In this document: one piece after another, positions 8,144-18,302 of the stretch
How the letters are laid out: each line of letters opens with the position of its first letter
How positions within the stretch are numbered: position 1 is the stretch's first letter
Source of the DNA: Thiogranum sp.
GTDB taxonomy: Bacteria > Pseudomonadota > Gammaproteobacteria > DSM-19610
NCBI GenBank assembly: GCA_024636585.1
Contig: JAGXGS010000066.1
Coordinates: forward strand, 1-60,522
DNA: 60,522 bases
Reading direction: 5' to 3'
Position numbers and translations under genes: made by a program
The notes under the pieces: model-generated
Seen by the model: only the letters and a program-made list of their open reading frames with translations
The model's database searches: none
Told to the model about the DNA's origin: nothing

Positions 8144-10873
8144 TCAGTGTGCTTCATCCCAGTTATCACCCACTCCGACATCAACCACCAGCGGCACCAG
8201 CAGCTGCGCCGCCTGCTCCATTCTGGTGCGAATATTCTCTTCTGCGACACCACATTCTGCCGCAGGCACTTCGAAAACCAGTTCGTCGTGCACCTGCATA
8301 ATCATTGAGACGCCGGTGTCTGCGGATTTAATCCATGTATCCACCGTTAGCATGGCTTTTTTTATGATATCCGCCGCAGTCCCCTGCATCGGCGCATTAA
8401 TGGCGGTACGTTCCGCCGCCTGGCGACGCTGCATGTTGCGCGCATTAATCTCCGGCAGATACAGTCGCCGACCGAACAGCGTCTCCACATAGCCCTGGTC
8501 GCGCGCCTGAATGCGAGTGGTTTCCATATAGGCTTTTACACCTGGATAACGCTGGAAATACAAATCCACATAGGCCTGCGCTTCGCCGCGCTGAACACCG
8601 AGCTGTTTGGCCAGCCCGAATGCCGACATGCCGTAGATCAAACCGAAGTTAATGGCTTTGGCGGAGCGGCGCTGATCGTTGCTCACCCTGTCCACGGCCA
8701 CACCAAACACCTCTGCGGCCGTGGCGGTATGAATATCCTCGCCGGCCGCAAAGGCGCGCAGCAACCCCTGGTCTCCCGACAGGTGCGCCATGATGCGCAA
8801 TTCGATCTGCGAATAATCCGCGGCCAGAATACGCGCGCCGGGTTCCGCTACGAAAGCCTGGCGAATGCGCCGGCCTTCCACCGTGCGTACCGGGATGTTC
8901 TGTAAATTGGGATCGGACGATGACAGGCGACCAGTCGCGGCCACCGCCTGATGGTAAGACGTATGCACTCTCCCGGTGCGGGGGTTGACCAGCTCCGGCA
9001 AGCGGTCCGTATAGGTTGATTTCAACTTGCTCAGCGAACGGTGCGCCAGAATCAGTTGCGGCAATGGATAAGTCAGGGCCAGTTCCGCCAGCACCGGCTC
9101 TGCGGTGGATGGCGCCCCCTTCGGGGTTTTTGCCAGCACCGGCAGTGACTGCCGGTCGTAAAGAATTGCCTGAATCTGCTTCGGCGACCCGAGGTTGAAG
9201 GGTTCACCGGCTTCCCGATGCGCGTCCGCCTCGATTTCCTGCATGCGCACCGCCAGTTCAGTGCTCTGTTGTCTGAGCATCGCCACATCGACCTTGACGC
9301 CGCGCCGCTCTATATCGCCGAGCACACTGATCAGGGGCCGCTCCAGGTCCTCGAACAGGCCCTGCAATTTGCCGGTCGCCGTCAACCGCGGCCACAGCAG
9401 GCGGTGCAGACGCAGCGCCATGTCCGCGTCCTCGGCCGCATAGGGCGCGGCGATTTCGAGCGGCACCTGGTTGAAGGTGATCTGCTTTGCGCCCTTGCCG
9501 GCAACGTCTTCAAAACACACGTTAGTGTGAGACAGGTATTTCTGGCACAGCGAGTCCAGATCGTGACGGGTCGCGGTGCTGTCCAGAAGATAGGATTCGA
9601 TCATGGTGTCGTACTGGATGCCGCGCAATTCGATGCCATGATTGGCGAGCACGCTGCGGTCGTATTTCAGATGCTGGCCCAGCTTGGCCTTGCCCTCGTC
9701 CTCCAGCAACGCCTTCAGCTCGCCAAGTACCCAGTCGCGATCGAGTTGATCGGGAGCGCCCGGATAATCGTGTGCGACCGGCAGATAGGCGGCCTCGCCC
9801 GGCTCGATGCAAAACGACAGGCCGACGATCTCGGCGCGCATGTAATCCAGACTGGTCGTTTCAGTATCCACGGCGATAAGCTCGGCTTTCCGGAGACGCT
9901 GCAGCCAGTCGTCGAACTGCTCCCGCGTCAGAATCGTCTGGTAGTCGTTTTCCACAGCGAGTGCCGCAGCGGCGGGTGTCGCGATTTCGGCGCTGCCGCT
10001 GGCATCAGCGGTTTTTTCATCCAGCTGCTTCAACCAGTTTCTGAACTCCAGCCGCTCCAGCCAGTGCCGCAACTTCACGTCGTCGGGTGAACGCAACACC
10101 AGCTGCTCCAGATCCACTTCCAGTTCCACCTCGCAGTGCACGGTCGCCAGCTGTCTCGACAGCGCCAGCTGGTCGAGATTGTTGCGCAGTTTTTCGCCGA
10201 TCTTGCCCTTGATGTCCTCGGCATGAGCAAGCAGCTCATCGATAGTGCCGTACTGCTGCAGCCATTTCGCGGCGGTTTTGGGCCCGACACCGGGCACCCC
10301 GGGAATGTTGTCGGAGGTGTCGCCGACCAGCGCCAGATAATCGATGATCTGGTCAGGCCTGACGCCGAATTTGTCGTATACCGCCGGGGCGTCGAGGCGC
10401 GTATCGGTCATGGTATTGATCAGGCAAACCTGACCATCGACCAACTGCGCCAGATCCTTGTCGCCCGTCGAGATCACCGTATGCCAGCCAGCCGCGGTGG
10501 CACGTTTTGCCAGTGTGCCAATCACATCGTCCGCCTCGACGCCGGACACCTGCAGCAGCGGCATGCCCATCGCCTCCACAAGCTCCAGCAACGGCTCTAC
10601 CTGTGCAGACAGCTCATCCGGCATGGATGGCCGATGCGCCTTGTACTCGCTGTACAGATCGTCGCGGAAAGTTTTGCCCCGGGCATCGAACACCACCGCC
10701 ATGAACTGCGGTTCATAGGTCGCGATCAGCTTGCGCAGCATGTTCAGCACCCCGTACACCGCCCCGGTCTGCTCGCCACGCGAATTGCTCAACGGCGGCA
10801 AGGCGTGAAATGCGCGGTATAGATAGGAGGATCCATCTACAAGGATCAGCGGTGGCCTGGTGTCAGATTGCAT
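8144..10873 (-). CDS. polA: DNA polymerase I
   Basis: This 909-aa repair and Okazaki-fragment processing polymerase has all three activities. The 5'-nuclease domain covers residues 1-300 (LVDGSSYLYRAF, GVEADDVIGTLA, GDKDLAQLV). A 3'-5' exonuclease domain follows with an intact DTETTS (exo I), GQHLKYDR (exo II) and YAAEDADMAL (exo III). The C-terminal polymerase domain has motif A DYSQIELRIMAHLSGD and motif C VHDELVFEV. The intact exonuclease motifs distinguish it from Taq-like enzymes without proofreading. It is convergent with engB; the LOG-family gene starts divergently about 95 bp away. Confidence 0.97.
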   Translation of the reverse strand: MQSDTRPPLILVDGSSYLYRAFHALPPLSNSRGEQTGAVYGVLNMLRKLIATYEPQFMAVVFDARGKTFRDDLYSEYKAHRPSMPDELSAQVEPLLELVEAMGMPLLQVSGVEADDVIGTLAKRATAAGWHTVISTGDKDLAQLVDGQVCLINTMTDTRLDAPAVYDKFGVRPDQIIDYLALVGDTSDNIPGVPGVGPKTAAKWLQQYGTIDELLAHAEDIKGKIGEKLRNNLDQLALSRQLATVHCEVELEVDLEQLVLRSPDDVKLRHWLERLEFRNWLKQLDEKTADASGSAEIATPAAAALAVENDYQTILTREQFDDWLQRLRKAELIAVDTETTSLDYMRAEIVGLSFCIEPGEAAYLPVAHDYPGAPDQLDRDWVLGELKALLEDEGKAKLGQHLKYDRSVLANHGIELRGIQYDTMIESYLLDSTATRHDLDSLCQKYLSHTNVCFEDVAGKGAKQITFNQVPLEIAAPYAAEDADMALRLHRLLWPRLTATGKLQGLFEDLERPLISVLGDIERRGVKVDVAMLRQQSTELAVRMQEIEADAHREAGEPFNLGSPKQIQAILYDRQSLPVLAKTPKGAPSTAEPVLAELALTYPLPQLILAHRSLSKLKSTYTDRLPELVNPRTGRVHTSYHQAVAATGRLSSSDPNLQNIPVRTVEGRRIRQAFVAEPGARILAADYSQIELRIMAHLSGDQGLLRAFAAGEDIHTATAAEVFGVAVDRVSNDQRRSAKAINFGLIYGMSAFGLAKQLGVQRGEAQAYVDLYFQRYPGVKAYMETTRIQARDQGYVETLFGRRLYLPEINARNMQRRQAAERTAINAPMQGTAADIIKKAMLTVDTWIKSADTGVSMIMQVHDELVFEVPAAECGVAEENIRTRMEQAAQLLVPLVVDVGVGDNWDEAH

Positions 10874-10967
10874 GCGGCGATATCTCGGTTTAATCAGGGT
10901 GCGATGGTATCATCACGGCAACGACAGCGCGGCCATTCCGATGGTCGTCGAAACCACAAGGATCGCC

Positions 10968-11687
10968 ATGGACCAGCACACCCGGCAACGTCGCCTGCAA
11001 CCCGTCAACGATGCGCAACTGTCGCGCGAATCCTGGAAAATTTTCCAGATCATGGCGGAGTTCGTGGAAGGTTTCGAGCGCCTGGCGGAAATCCGGCCGG
11101 CGGTGAGCATCTTCGGCTCCGCCCGCACTGCGCCGGATCATCGCTGGTACAAGCTGGCCGAGGAAATCGCTCTGGCGCTTTCCGACTGCGGCTTCTCCGT
11201 CGTGAGTGGTGGCGGTCCGGGCATCATGGAAGCCGCCAACAAGGGCGCCTTTGCCGGCCCTTCGCCGAGTATCGGTCTCAACATCATTCTGCCGCACGAA
11301 CAGGCCGGCAACCCTTACCAGGACATCTCTCTCAATTTCCGTCACTTCTTTTCGCGCAAGGTGATGTTTGTCAAATATGCCTCAGCTTATGTCGTGCTGC
11401 CGGGCGGCTTCGGTACACTTGATGAACTGGCCGAGATTCTTACCCTGGTGCAGACCGGCAAGACTCGACGGATTCCGATCATCCTGGTGCACCGGCCATT
11501 CTGGGAAGGATTGATAGACTGGTTCCGTAACAGCCTGGTCGAGGCGGGTACCATCGACGCCGAGGACATCAACCTGTTCCAGATTCTCGATACACCGAAG
11601 GAAGTCGTCGATGCGATTTTTGCCCATTACGACAAACGCGGCTTCGGCCCCTCACCCCGCGAGCAGGAAATCCTGCTCGACCTGTAA
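10968..11687 (+). CDS. LOG-family protein (TIGR00730), possible cytokinin-riboside phosphoribohydrolase type
   Basis: The protein has 239 aa from the ATG at 10968, which has AAGGA 5-6 nt upstream; upstream in-frame starts lack this. It shows the LOG nucleotide-binding signatures GGGPGIMEAANKGAF (about residues 83-97) and PGGFGTLDE (about 145), the latter carrying the conserved catalytic region PGGxGTxxE. LOG enzymes release the base from nucleoside 5'-monophosphates, and bacterial members such as PpnN act on purine and pyrimidine nucleotides. The substrate here is not determined. It is followed 15 bp later by a DUF2782 gene. Confidence 0.85.
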   Translation: MDQHTRQRRLQPVNDAQLSRESWKIFQIMAEFVEGFERLAEIRPAVSIFGSARTAPDHRWYKLAEEIALALSDCGFSVVSGGGPGIMEAANKGAFAGPSPSIGLNIILPHEQAGNPYQDISLNFRHFFSRKVMFVKYASAYVVLPGGFGTLDELAEILTLVQTGKTRRIPIILVHRPFWEGLIDWFRNSLVEAGTIDAEDINLFQILDTPKEVVDAIFAHYDKRGFGPSPREQEILLDL

Positions 11688-11702
11688 ACAAAGGAAACTG
11701 CC

Positions 11703-12026
11703 ATGCAACGCGCCTGCCTCTCTGCCCTCCTGCTGATTTTTGCCGGTGGCATATATGCCCAGCCGCCGGCGCCCGACACGCTGCCACCGCCGAGCATGGT
11801 GCCGGGCGAAAACGGGATCGAGCCTGAAGTCACCATCAGACAGCGCGGCGATGACCGCATCGAGGAGTACAGCGTCAACGGCGAGATCTACATGATCAAG
11901 GTAACGCCGAAGAACGCGCCGGCCTATTACCTGGTGGATACCGACGGCGACGGATCTCTGGATTCGAGCCCGAGCGAAATCGAGCCAAACCTGTTGATTC
12001 CGAGCTGGGTCCTGTTCCGTTGGTAA
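11703..12026 (+). CDS. DUF2782-family small exported protein
   Basis: The protein has 107 aa with an N-terminal signal peptide (residues 1-19, ending IYAQ). The conserved core runs PEVTIRQRGDDRIEEYSVNG, then YMIKVTPKNAPAYYLVDTDGDG, and ends NLLIPSWVLFRW, matching DUF2782 proteins found next to polA in pseudomonads. AAGGA lies 8 nt before the start. The function is unknown; the position next to polA appears conserved. It is probably co-transcribed with the LOG-family gene. Confidence 0.8.
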   Translation: MQRACLSALLLIFAGGIYAQPPAPDTLPPPSMVPGENGIEPEVTIRQRGDDRIEEYSVNGEIYMIKVTPKNAPAYYLVDTDGDGSLDSSPSEIEPNLLIPSWVLFRW

Positions 12027-12114
12027 GCGTTCGGCAGCTGTTGCGCTGATCCGCTGCCGAAGGCAGATCCGCGGTACTCGTTCAGGCGCAGTCCGGCGGT
12101 TATAATCGCCGCCC

Positions 12115-12642
12115 ATGTCGCCCGTCCTGTTGAAATCCCTGTCCGCCCGTCTTGACCGTTTTGCAGAACGTGTCGGTAATTTCAGCGCCTGGCTGGCGCT
12201 ATTGCTGGTGCTGCTGACATTTTCAATCGTGGTACTGCGTTATGCATTCGGGCTCGGCTGGATCGCCATGCAGGAGGCCGCTCTGTATCTGCACTCCTGC
12301 CTGTTTTTGCTTGGCGCTGCCTATACGCTTCGATTCGACGAACATGTGCGCGTGGATATTTTCTATCGCGACTTTTCCGCCCGCCGCAAGGCGCTGGTCG
12401 ACCTGCTGGGCGCACTTTTCCTGTTATTGCCGGTATGCGGATTTCTGTTGTGGGTCAGCTGGGACTATGTCGCGGTGGCCTGGGCGCTGCGCGAACGATC
12501 CGGCGAGGCAGGCGGCCTGCCCTATGTATACCTGTTGAAAACACTGATCCCGGTGGCGGCGATGCTGCTGATATTGCAGGGCCTCAGTCAGGCGCTGTCC
12601 AGCCTTGGCCTGCTGCTGTCGCCGGAGCACGAGACGCCATGA
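12115..12642 (+). CDS. TRAP transporter small permease (DctQ/TakQ type)
   Basis: This 175-aa inner-membrane protein has four hydrophobic segments (about residues 23-45, 57-73, 93-116 and 140-160), the usual size and topology of the DctQ subunit of tripartite ATP-independent periplasmic transporters. Segment 1 is followed by the typical RYAFGLGWIAMQEAALYLHS region. Its TGA overlaps the ATG of the large permease (ATGA), so translation is coupled. A TATAAT at 12101-12106 sits only 8 nt before the ATG, hinting at a leaderless message. The ligand is unknown. Confidence 0.9.
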   Translation: MSPVLLKSLSARLDRFAERVGNFSAWLALLLVLLTFSIVVLRYAFGLGWIAMQEAALYLHSCLFLLGAAYTLRFDEHVRVDIFYRDFSARRKALVDLLGALFLLLPVCGFLLWVSWDYVAVAWALRERSGEAGGLPYVYLLKTLIPVAAMLLILQGLSQALSSLGLLLSPEHETP

Positions 12643-14015
12643 ACGGCGAAATCGCCCTGCTGATGTTCGGCGTGGTATTCATGCTGTTGCTGAGCGGCTA
12701 CCCGGTGGCCTTCACCCTGGCCGGTACCGCGCTGGGCTTTGCGATGGTCGGACAACTGTTCGGCGCCTTCGACTTTGCATTCCTCCAGGCCTTGCCCAAT
12801 CGTCTGTTCGGCATCATGAACAATCAGACACTGGTGGCTGTACCGCTGTTCGTATTCATGGGTGTCATGCTGGAACGTTCGCGCATCGCCGAGGATCTGC
12901 TCGACACCATGAGCGGATTGTTCGGCAATCTGCGCGGCGGACTGGGCATCTCCGTCACCCTTGTCGGCATGCTGCTGGCGGCCAGCACCGGCATTGTCGG
13001 CGCTACGGTTGTCACCATGGGCCTGCTGTCACTGCCGCTGATGCTGCGCCGCGGCTACGATCCCCGGGTCGCGACCGGCACCATTTGCGCATCCGGCACC
13101 CTCGGACAGATCATTCCGCCGTCGATCGTGCTGGTGCTGCTCGGCGATGTGCTGTCTGCGGCTTATCAGCAGGCACAGCTCGACGAGGGCATTTTTTCTC
13201 CGAAAACGGTTTCGGTGGGCGATCTATTCGCCGGCGCGCTGCTGCCGGGCCTGGCCCTGGTCGGCCTGTATCTCAGCTATCTGCTGATACTGGCCTGGTT
13301 GAAGCCGCACACGATGCCGGCGCTGTCCAGCGAACAGCGTCAGCACCAAGGTGTACTCGCGGTGCTTCGAACGCTGCTCCCTCCGCTGCTGCTGATTCTT
13401 GCAGTACTGGGTTCCATCATGGGCGGCGTCGCTACACCGACCGAGGCGGCGTCGGTAGGCGCGGTCGGAGCCATGCTGCTGGCCTGGCTGCGCAATCGCC
13501 TGCATACGCAGGTCCTGCGCGAGGTGGTACGCAGCACCATGAAGGTTACCAGTATGGTATTCCTGATTCTGATTGGCGCCTCGGTGTTTTCGCTGGTATT
13601 CCGCGGTTTCGGCGGCGACATCCTGGTGGAGGAGCTGCTGACCGGGCTGCCGGGTGGCGTATTCGGCGCCATGCTGGTGGTGATGCTGGTGATGTTCCTG
13701 CTCGGCTTCGTGATCGATTTCATCGAAATCACGTTTATCGTCGTGCCGATCGTGGGTCCGGTGCTGCTGGCTATGGGCCTGGACCCGGTGTGGCTGGGCG
13801 TCATGATCGCCATCAACCTCCAGACATCATTCCTGACGCCACCGTTTGGCTTCGCGCTGTTTTATCTGCGCGGTGTCGCGCCGGACAGCATCCGCACCAC
13901 CGACATCTATCGCGGCGTGGCACCATTCATCCTTATCCAGCTCGGCATGCTCGGCCTGCTGGCGTTGTGGCCGGCGCTGGCCACCTGGCTGCCAACAAAA
14001 ATCTACGGCGGATAA
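12639..14015 (+). CDS. TRAP transporter large permease (DctM/TakM type)
   Basis: This 458-aa protein starts in the ATGA overlap with the small permease. It is a 12-13 segment membrane protein of the DctM family with conserved NQTLVAVPLFVFMGVMLERS, the ATVVTMGLLSLPLMLRRGYD region, and GTLGQIIPPSIVLVLLGD (about residue 150). The C-terminus carries the NLQTSFLTPPFGFALFYLRG motif. It forms the sodium-driven translocation channel with DctQ and receives substrate from the DctP lipoprotein encoded convergently just downstream. Confidence 0.93.
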   Translation: MNGEIALLMFGVVFMLLLSGYPVAFTLAGTALGFAMVGQLFGAFDFAFLQALPNRLFGIMNNQTLVAVPLFVFMGVMLERSRIAEDLLDTMSGLFGNLRGGLGISVTLVGMLLAASTGIVGATVVTMGLLSLPLMLRRGYDPRVATGTICASGTLGQIIPPSIVLVLLGDVLSAAYQQAQLDEGIFSPKTVSVGDLFAGALLPGLALVGLYLSYLLILAWLKPHTMPALSSEQRQHQGVLAVLRTLLPPLLLILAVLGSIMGGVATPTEAASVGAVGAMLLAWLRNRLHTQVLREVVRSTMKVTSMVFLILIGASVFSLVFRGFGGDILVEELLTGLPGGVFGAMLVVMLVMFLLGFVIDFIEITFIVVPIVGPVLLAMGLDPVWLGVMIAINLQTSFLTPPFGFALFYLRGVAPDSIRTTDIYRGVAPFILIQLGMLGLLALWPALATWLPTKIYGG

Positions 14016-14034
14016 ATCGCGCTGCAGAGCAGCA

Positions 14035-15153
14035 TCAACCACCGCGCGCATTCAGATAGGCTCGCTCCGAAATATTGCTCCACTGGATGACCTGCGAACG
14101 GAATGCCTCGAATGACTCGTACACACGCCGGGATAAAGGATCCTTGTCGGCGAGTTCGGCAACGACATCCGCTGACAAACCGCGCAGCCGTTCCAGCACC
14201 GTGTCGGGCAAGCGGCGCACCTCCACATTATGTTGGTTGACCAGCGTTTGCAGCGCCTGATTGTTGCGCGCGATGTATTCGGTCTGCATATCCTGGTTAG
14301 CCACTCGGGCCGCGTTACTGACGATCACTTGCAGATCTTCCGGCAGCGCCTCATAGGCCTTTTGATTGACCATGCATTCCAGGGTGGTGCCCGGCTCGTG
14401 CCAGCCGGGGTAGTAATAATATTTGGCGACCTTATAGAAGCCGAAGGCGAGATCGTTATAAGGTCCGACCCATTCGGTGGCATCGATGGCGCCCGACTGC
14501 AGCGACGTGAACAGCTCGCCTCCCGGTAGACTGACGGGCGTGCCACCGGCCCGCGCCAGCACCTCGCCACCCAGCCCGGGGATCCGCATCTTGAGGCCGC
14601 GCAGGTCATCTATCGAGTTGATTTCCTTATTGAACCAACCCGCCATCTGAACACCGGTGTTACCCGCGGCGAGCGGCACCAGGCCAAACCGGGCATAGGT
14701 TTCCTGCCACAGCTCCATGCCGCCCCCGTGATACAGCCAGGCATTCATTTCATCCGCGGTCAGGCCGAAAGGGACTGCCGAGAAAAACTGCGCGGCCTCG
14801 CTCTTGCCCTTCCAGTAATAGGCGGAGCCGTGCCCGAGTTGCGCCGTACCTCGCGACACGGCGTCGAAGACCCCGAAAGCCGGCACCAGCTCATTGCTGC
14901 CGAATACCTTGACCTGGATGCGGCCGCCGCTCATGCGGGTAATCAGATCGGCGAGGAAGTTCGCACCAGTGCCCAGTCCGGGGAAATTCTTCGGCCAGGT
15001 GGTCACCATCTTCCACTGCACCGGTTCGAACGACGTTTTTTCGGCACTGGCTGCTGCCGGCTGATCTTTGTCACTGCAACCCGCCCCCAGCGTAGCGCCC
15101 GCCAGCAGCGCGCCGCCGCCCAGTTGCCGCAAAAACAGTCTTCTTTTCATCAT
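14035..15153 (-). CDS. TRAP transporter substrate-binding protein, Tat lipoprotein (TakP-like)
   Basis: The 372-aa precursor has a twin-arginine segment KRRLFLRQL (residues 3-11) and a lipobox ending LGAGC (Cys26), so it is probably Tat-exported and lipid-anchored. The binding domain carries the TakP/lactate-binding pattern: WPKNFPGLGTGANFLADLI, PGLGGEVLARAGGTPVSLPG, then DATEWVGPYNDLAFGFYKV and YYYYPGWHEPG. Relatives bind 2-oxo acids or calcium lactate, so an organic acid is the likely ligand; this is inferred. It is encoded convergently to the permease genes and 20 bp from them, so it is transcribed separately. Confidence 0.88.
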   Translation of the reverse strand: MMKRRLFLRQLGGGALLAGATLGAGCSDKDQPAAASAEKTSFEPVQWKMVTTWPKNFPGLGTGANFLADLITRMSGGRIQVKVFGSNELVPAFGVFDAVSRGTAQLGHGSAYYWKGKSEAAQFFSAVPFGLTADEMNAWLYHGGGMELWQETYARFGLVPLAAGNTGVQMAGWFNKEINSIDDLRGLKMRIPGLGGEVLARAGGTPVSLPGGELFTSLQSGAIDATEWVGPYNDLAFGFYKVAKYYYYPGWHEPGTTLECMVNQKAYEALPEDLQVIVSNAARVANQDMQTEYIARNNQALQTLVNQHNVEVRRLPDTVLERLRGLSADVVAELADKDPLSRRVYESFEAFRSQVIQWSNISERAYLNARGG

Positions 15154-15404
15154 GGCCCTGCCTCAGCTGGTGGAATCGCGCCATTGTACGGGTATGTGCA
15201 CGCTACTGCACAGCCACAGCTGGAGCTTTCGCCCGGCGCCGGGAAAGACAATCGTTGCAAATTTATTGAGTTATGTCATTATGCTTTCCACTTTTTTTAG
15301 AATCTGCCATAGCATCGTGCAAAACAAAAGATTCTTTCGACACAGGCGTGTCTTTCAGTAACGGAATACCGCAGGACCGGCAACCGCAGTTCACAGGGGG
15401 CAAC

Positions 15405-18287
15405 ATGCTGGACGCACCCGAGCGCATAGGCGCCCGTTTTTCGATTGTTCTGTTTCTTGGTTTTCTTCTTGCACCATTGGCCGGCTTTGGAGCCGCAGTC
15501 GAATTCGGCGTGCTTACCCATCAGCAGCTGCAACAGGTACTGGCCACCGGCATCGTTCCGACGTTCTACGTGGCGCTGGTTTTTATTTCGCTGTTCCAGA
15601 TCCAGCGCCTGATCACCCCGCTGATCAGCTGGACGCTGCAAAATCCGGAAGGGACCAATGCGCCCTCGCACCTGCAACGCCTGGTGCGCCGCTTCAGCCG
15701 TGACTTCTGGAGCCTGATTGCGCTGCATGCCCTGGTCAGCCCGCTGCTGGTATTCTGGAGCCTCGACGGTGGCATCAGCGGCGCCAATCAGTCGCCATTC
15801 CTGCATTTTCTGCTGTTACAGGGCATCACTGCAACGCTGGTCGGCGTACCTGCGTATCTGTTCGGCCTGCACCAGCTGGGTAAACTGGCGGGACATCTGA
15901 GCCTTGAACACGTGCAGGTCAGCCTGCAATCGCGCACGCTGTTACTGGCCGGCCTGGTGCCGCTGCTGTCATACACGGTGCTGACTGAATACCACTGGTT
16001 GAGCAGCGGCACTCTCGAACGCGGCTTTCTGGTTACCTGGCTGACCCTGAGCATCATCACCGCCACCATCAGTATGCTGTCGATTCGCAGCATGCAGCAG
16101 GCACTACGGCCTTTCCAGCAGTTGTTCAACCGCAGCGGCGCGTCGACGCATGAAGACCTTGCCAGGTTGCGCCCGGCTTCGATCGACGAAATCGGACACC
16201 TGACACAGATGCTGGGCAAAGTGTTTCAGCGTCTCGGTGACCAGGAGACGCATATGCGCGCGGTAGTGGATACTGCCGCCGAAGGCATTATCGTGGTCGA
16301 CGAGCAGGGTCTGATCGAAACGTTCAATCCAGCGGCGGAACGCCTGTTCGGGTATCTGGCACAGGAAATTCGTGGTCGTCACCTCGCGTCACTGCTGCCG
16401 CAGGTATTCCAGGTGCGCCAGTCGATCGAACCGCACAGCGAAGAACGCGAAGTCGAGGGCATGCACCGCAACGGGTCGCCCATCCAGATTTCGCTGCGCA
16501 TCTCCGGCATGGATATCAGCGGTCAACCGATGTTCACCTGCCTGGTCGCGGACATCACGCAGCGCAAGGGCGCGGAACGTCAACTGCTGGCGGCCGAGGC
16601 GCGCTACCGCGCACTGGTCGAAACTGCGCATGACCTGGTGTGGAGCGTAGATGTGAAAGGCTGCTGGAGTTATTTGAATTCCTCGTCCCGGGTTATCTAT
16701 GGCCTGGAAGCCGAGGAATTGATCGGCCGGTCCATCAGCGAATTCTGCAGCGCCGATTTCCGCAATGCCGATCAACAGGCTTTCGATGAGCTGTTTGCCG
16801 GCAAGGATCTCTATCAGTACGAGACCGTGCATGTGGACATCAACGGCACACGGCGCAATCTGAGTTTCAACGCCAAGGCGCAGCGCGATGATCAGGGCAA
16901 CATCCTGCAGATCAGCGGCACCGCCCGCGACGTCACGGACCAGAAAGCCTTTCACCAGCAGCTGACCTATCAGGCCGAACACGACTCGCTTACCAAATTG
17001 TTCAATCGGCATTACTTCCAGGGCGAGCTGGAGCGCACCGTCGCCCGGGTAGCACGCACGCCGGAGACCACCTGCGCGCTATTCTATATTGATCTCGATC
17101 AGTTCAAGTACATCAACGACACACTCGGTCACGCGGCCGGCGATCGGCTGCTGATCGAAATTACCCAGTTGCTGCTTGAACATGTTCGTGATGGTGACCT
17201 GCTGGCACGCTTCGGCGGCGATGAGTTCACGCTGCTGCTGTATAACATTCGCGCCGCCGATGTCATGCTGGCCGCCGAACACTTCCGCCAGCTGTTCGAG
17301 GGTTTCGTCTTCGTACAGGGCGGCAAGAACATGAATATCACCTGCAGCATAGGTGCCGCGCTCATCGACCATCTGGTCGAGTCCGCCGAGGAAGCGCTGT
17401 CGCATGCCGACCTGGCCTGCAATATGGCCAAATCACAGGGCCGCAACTGCGCCAATCTGTATGACCCGAGCGACAGGAACAAGGCCGGCATGGCGGAAGA
17501 CATGGGCTGGGCATCGCGTGTGCGCGAGATGCTCGAACACGACAAGTTCCAGCTGGTATACCAGCCGATCATGTCGCTGCACGACGAACAGGTGCAGGAT
17601 TACGAAGTGCTGGTGCGGATGGTTTGCGATGACGGCGAAATCATACTGCCCGGTGGCTTCATGCCGGCCGCCGAACGCTTCGGGCTGATCAACAGTGTCG
17701 ACCGCTGGATCGTGCGGCGGGCCCTGACCCATTTGGCACGGCTGCACCAGCAGGGCGAGAATGTGCGCTTCTCCATCAACCTGTCGGGCAAAGCTTTTGA
17801 AGACCCTGCCCTGCTTCCGATGATCAAGGAACTGCTGGACGACACCAACATCGATCCGTCACGGGTGTGCTTTGAAATCACTGAAACTGCCGCCATCGCC
17901 CGCTTGTCGGCGGCAGAGAAATTTATTACTGCGCTGAAAAGCATGGGCTGCCAGTTTGCGCTGGATGATTTCGGTTCCGGCTTCTCGTCGTTCGCCTATC
18001 TGAAACATCTGCCGGTAGACAAACTGAAAATCGACGGGTCTTTTGTGCAGGGCATGGCCGACAGCCAGATCGATCAGGCCATGGTGCAGTCCATGAACCA
18101 GGTCGCACACGCGCTGGGTAAACAGACGATCGCAGAATATGTCGAAGACGCCCGGACGCTGGAGCTGCTGCGCAGCTATAACGTCGACTTCGCGCAGGGC
18201 AACTACATTGGCAAGCCGCGCGAGGCACTGATGAACATAACCCGCTTTCCCACCGCACGGGTGCAGGGACTCAGCAAACTCGACTGA
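15405..18287 (+). CDS. Membrane-bound PAS-PAS-GGDEF-EAL cyclic-di-GMP protein
   Basis: The protein has 960 aa from the ATG at 15405, which has an AGGGGG ribosome binding site; an upstream in-frame ATG at 15273 lacks one. The N-terminal 225 residues hold about six hydrophobic segments. Two PAS domains follow (about residues 280-400 and 410-520; MRAVVDTAAEGIIVVDEQG opens the first). The GGDEF domain has an intact GGDEF with an RDGD I-site before it. The EAL domain has EVLVRM in place of EALVR, with the FEITETAAI, DDFGSGFSS and KIDGSFVQGM motifs intact. It may therefore both make and degrade cyclic-di-GMP, or one domain may only be regulatory. It is convergent with uvrD. Confidence 0.9.
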   Translation: MLDAPERIGARFSIVLFLGFLLAPLAGFGAAVEFGVLTHQQLQQVLATGIVPTFYVALVFISLFQIQRLITPLISWTLQNPEGTNAPSHLQRLVRRFSRDFWSLIALHALVSPLLVFWSLDGGISGANQSPFLHFLLLQGITATLVGVPAYLFGLHQLGKLAGHLSLEHVQVSLQSRTLLLAGLVPLLSYTVLTEYHWLSSGTLERGFLVTWLTLSIITATISMLSIRSMQQALRPFQQLFNRSGASTHEDLARLRPASIDEIGHLTQMLGKVFQRLGDQETHMRAVVDTAAEGIIVVDEQGLIETFNPAAERLFGYLAQEIRGRHLASLLPQVFQVRQSIEPHSEEREVEGMHRNGSPIQISLRISGMDISGQPMFTCLVADITQRKGAERQLLAAEARYRALVETAHDLVWSVDVKGCWSYLNSSSRVIYGLEAEELIGRSISEFCSADFRNADQQAFDELFAGKDLYQYETVHVDINGTRRNLSFNAKAQRDDQGNILQISGTARDVTDQKAFHQQLTYQAEHDSLTKLFNRHYFQGELERTVARVARTPETTCALFYIDLDQFKYINDTLGHAAGDRLLIEITQLLLEHVRDGDLLARFGGDEFTLLLYNIRAADVMLAAEHFRQLFEGFVFVQGGKNMNITCSIGAALIDHLVESAEEALSHADLACNMAKSQGRNCANLYDPSDRNKAGMAEDMGWASRVREMLEHDKFQLVYQPIMSLHDEQVQDYEVLVRMVCDDGEIILPGGFMPAAERFGLINSVDRWIVRRALTHLARLHQQGENVRFSINLSGKAFEDPALLPMIKELLDDTNIDPSRVCFEITETAAIARLSAAEKFITALKSMGCQFALDDFGSGFSSFAYLKHLPVDKLKIDGSFVQGMADSQIDQAMVQSMNQVAHALGKQTIAEYVEDARTLELLRSYNVDFAQGNYIGKPREALMNITRFPTARVQGLSKLD

Positions 18288-18302
18288 ACCCGCGCCCGCG
18301 CT

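Noticed and set aside
12027-12070. Inverted repeat TTCGGCAGC...GCTGCCGAA after the DUF2782 gene
   Set aside because: Good stem but no T-tract and a 14-nt loop; termination cannot be supported.
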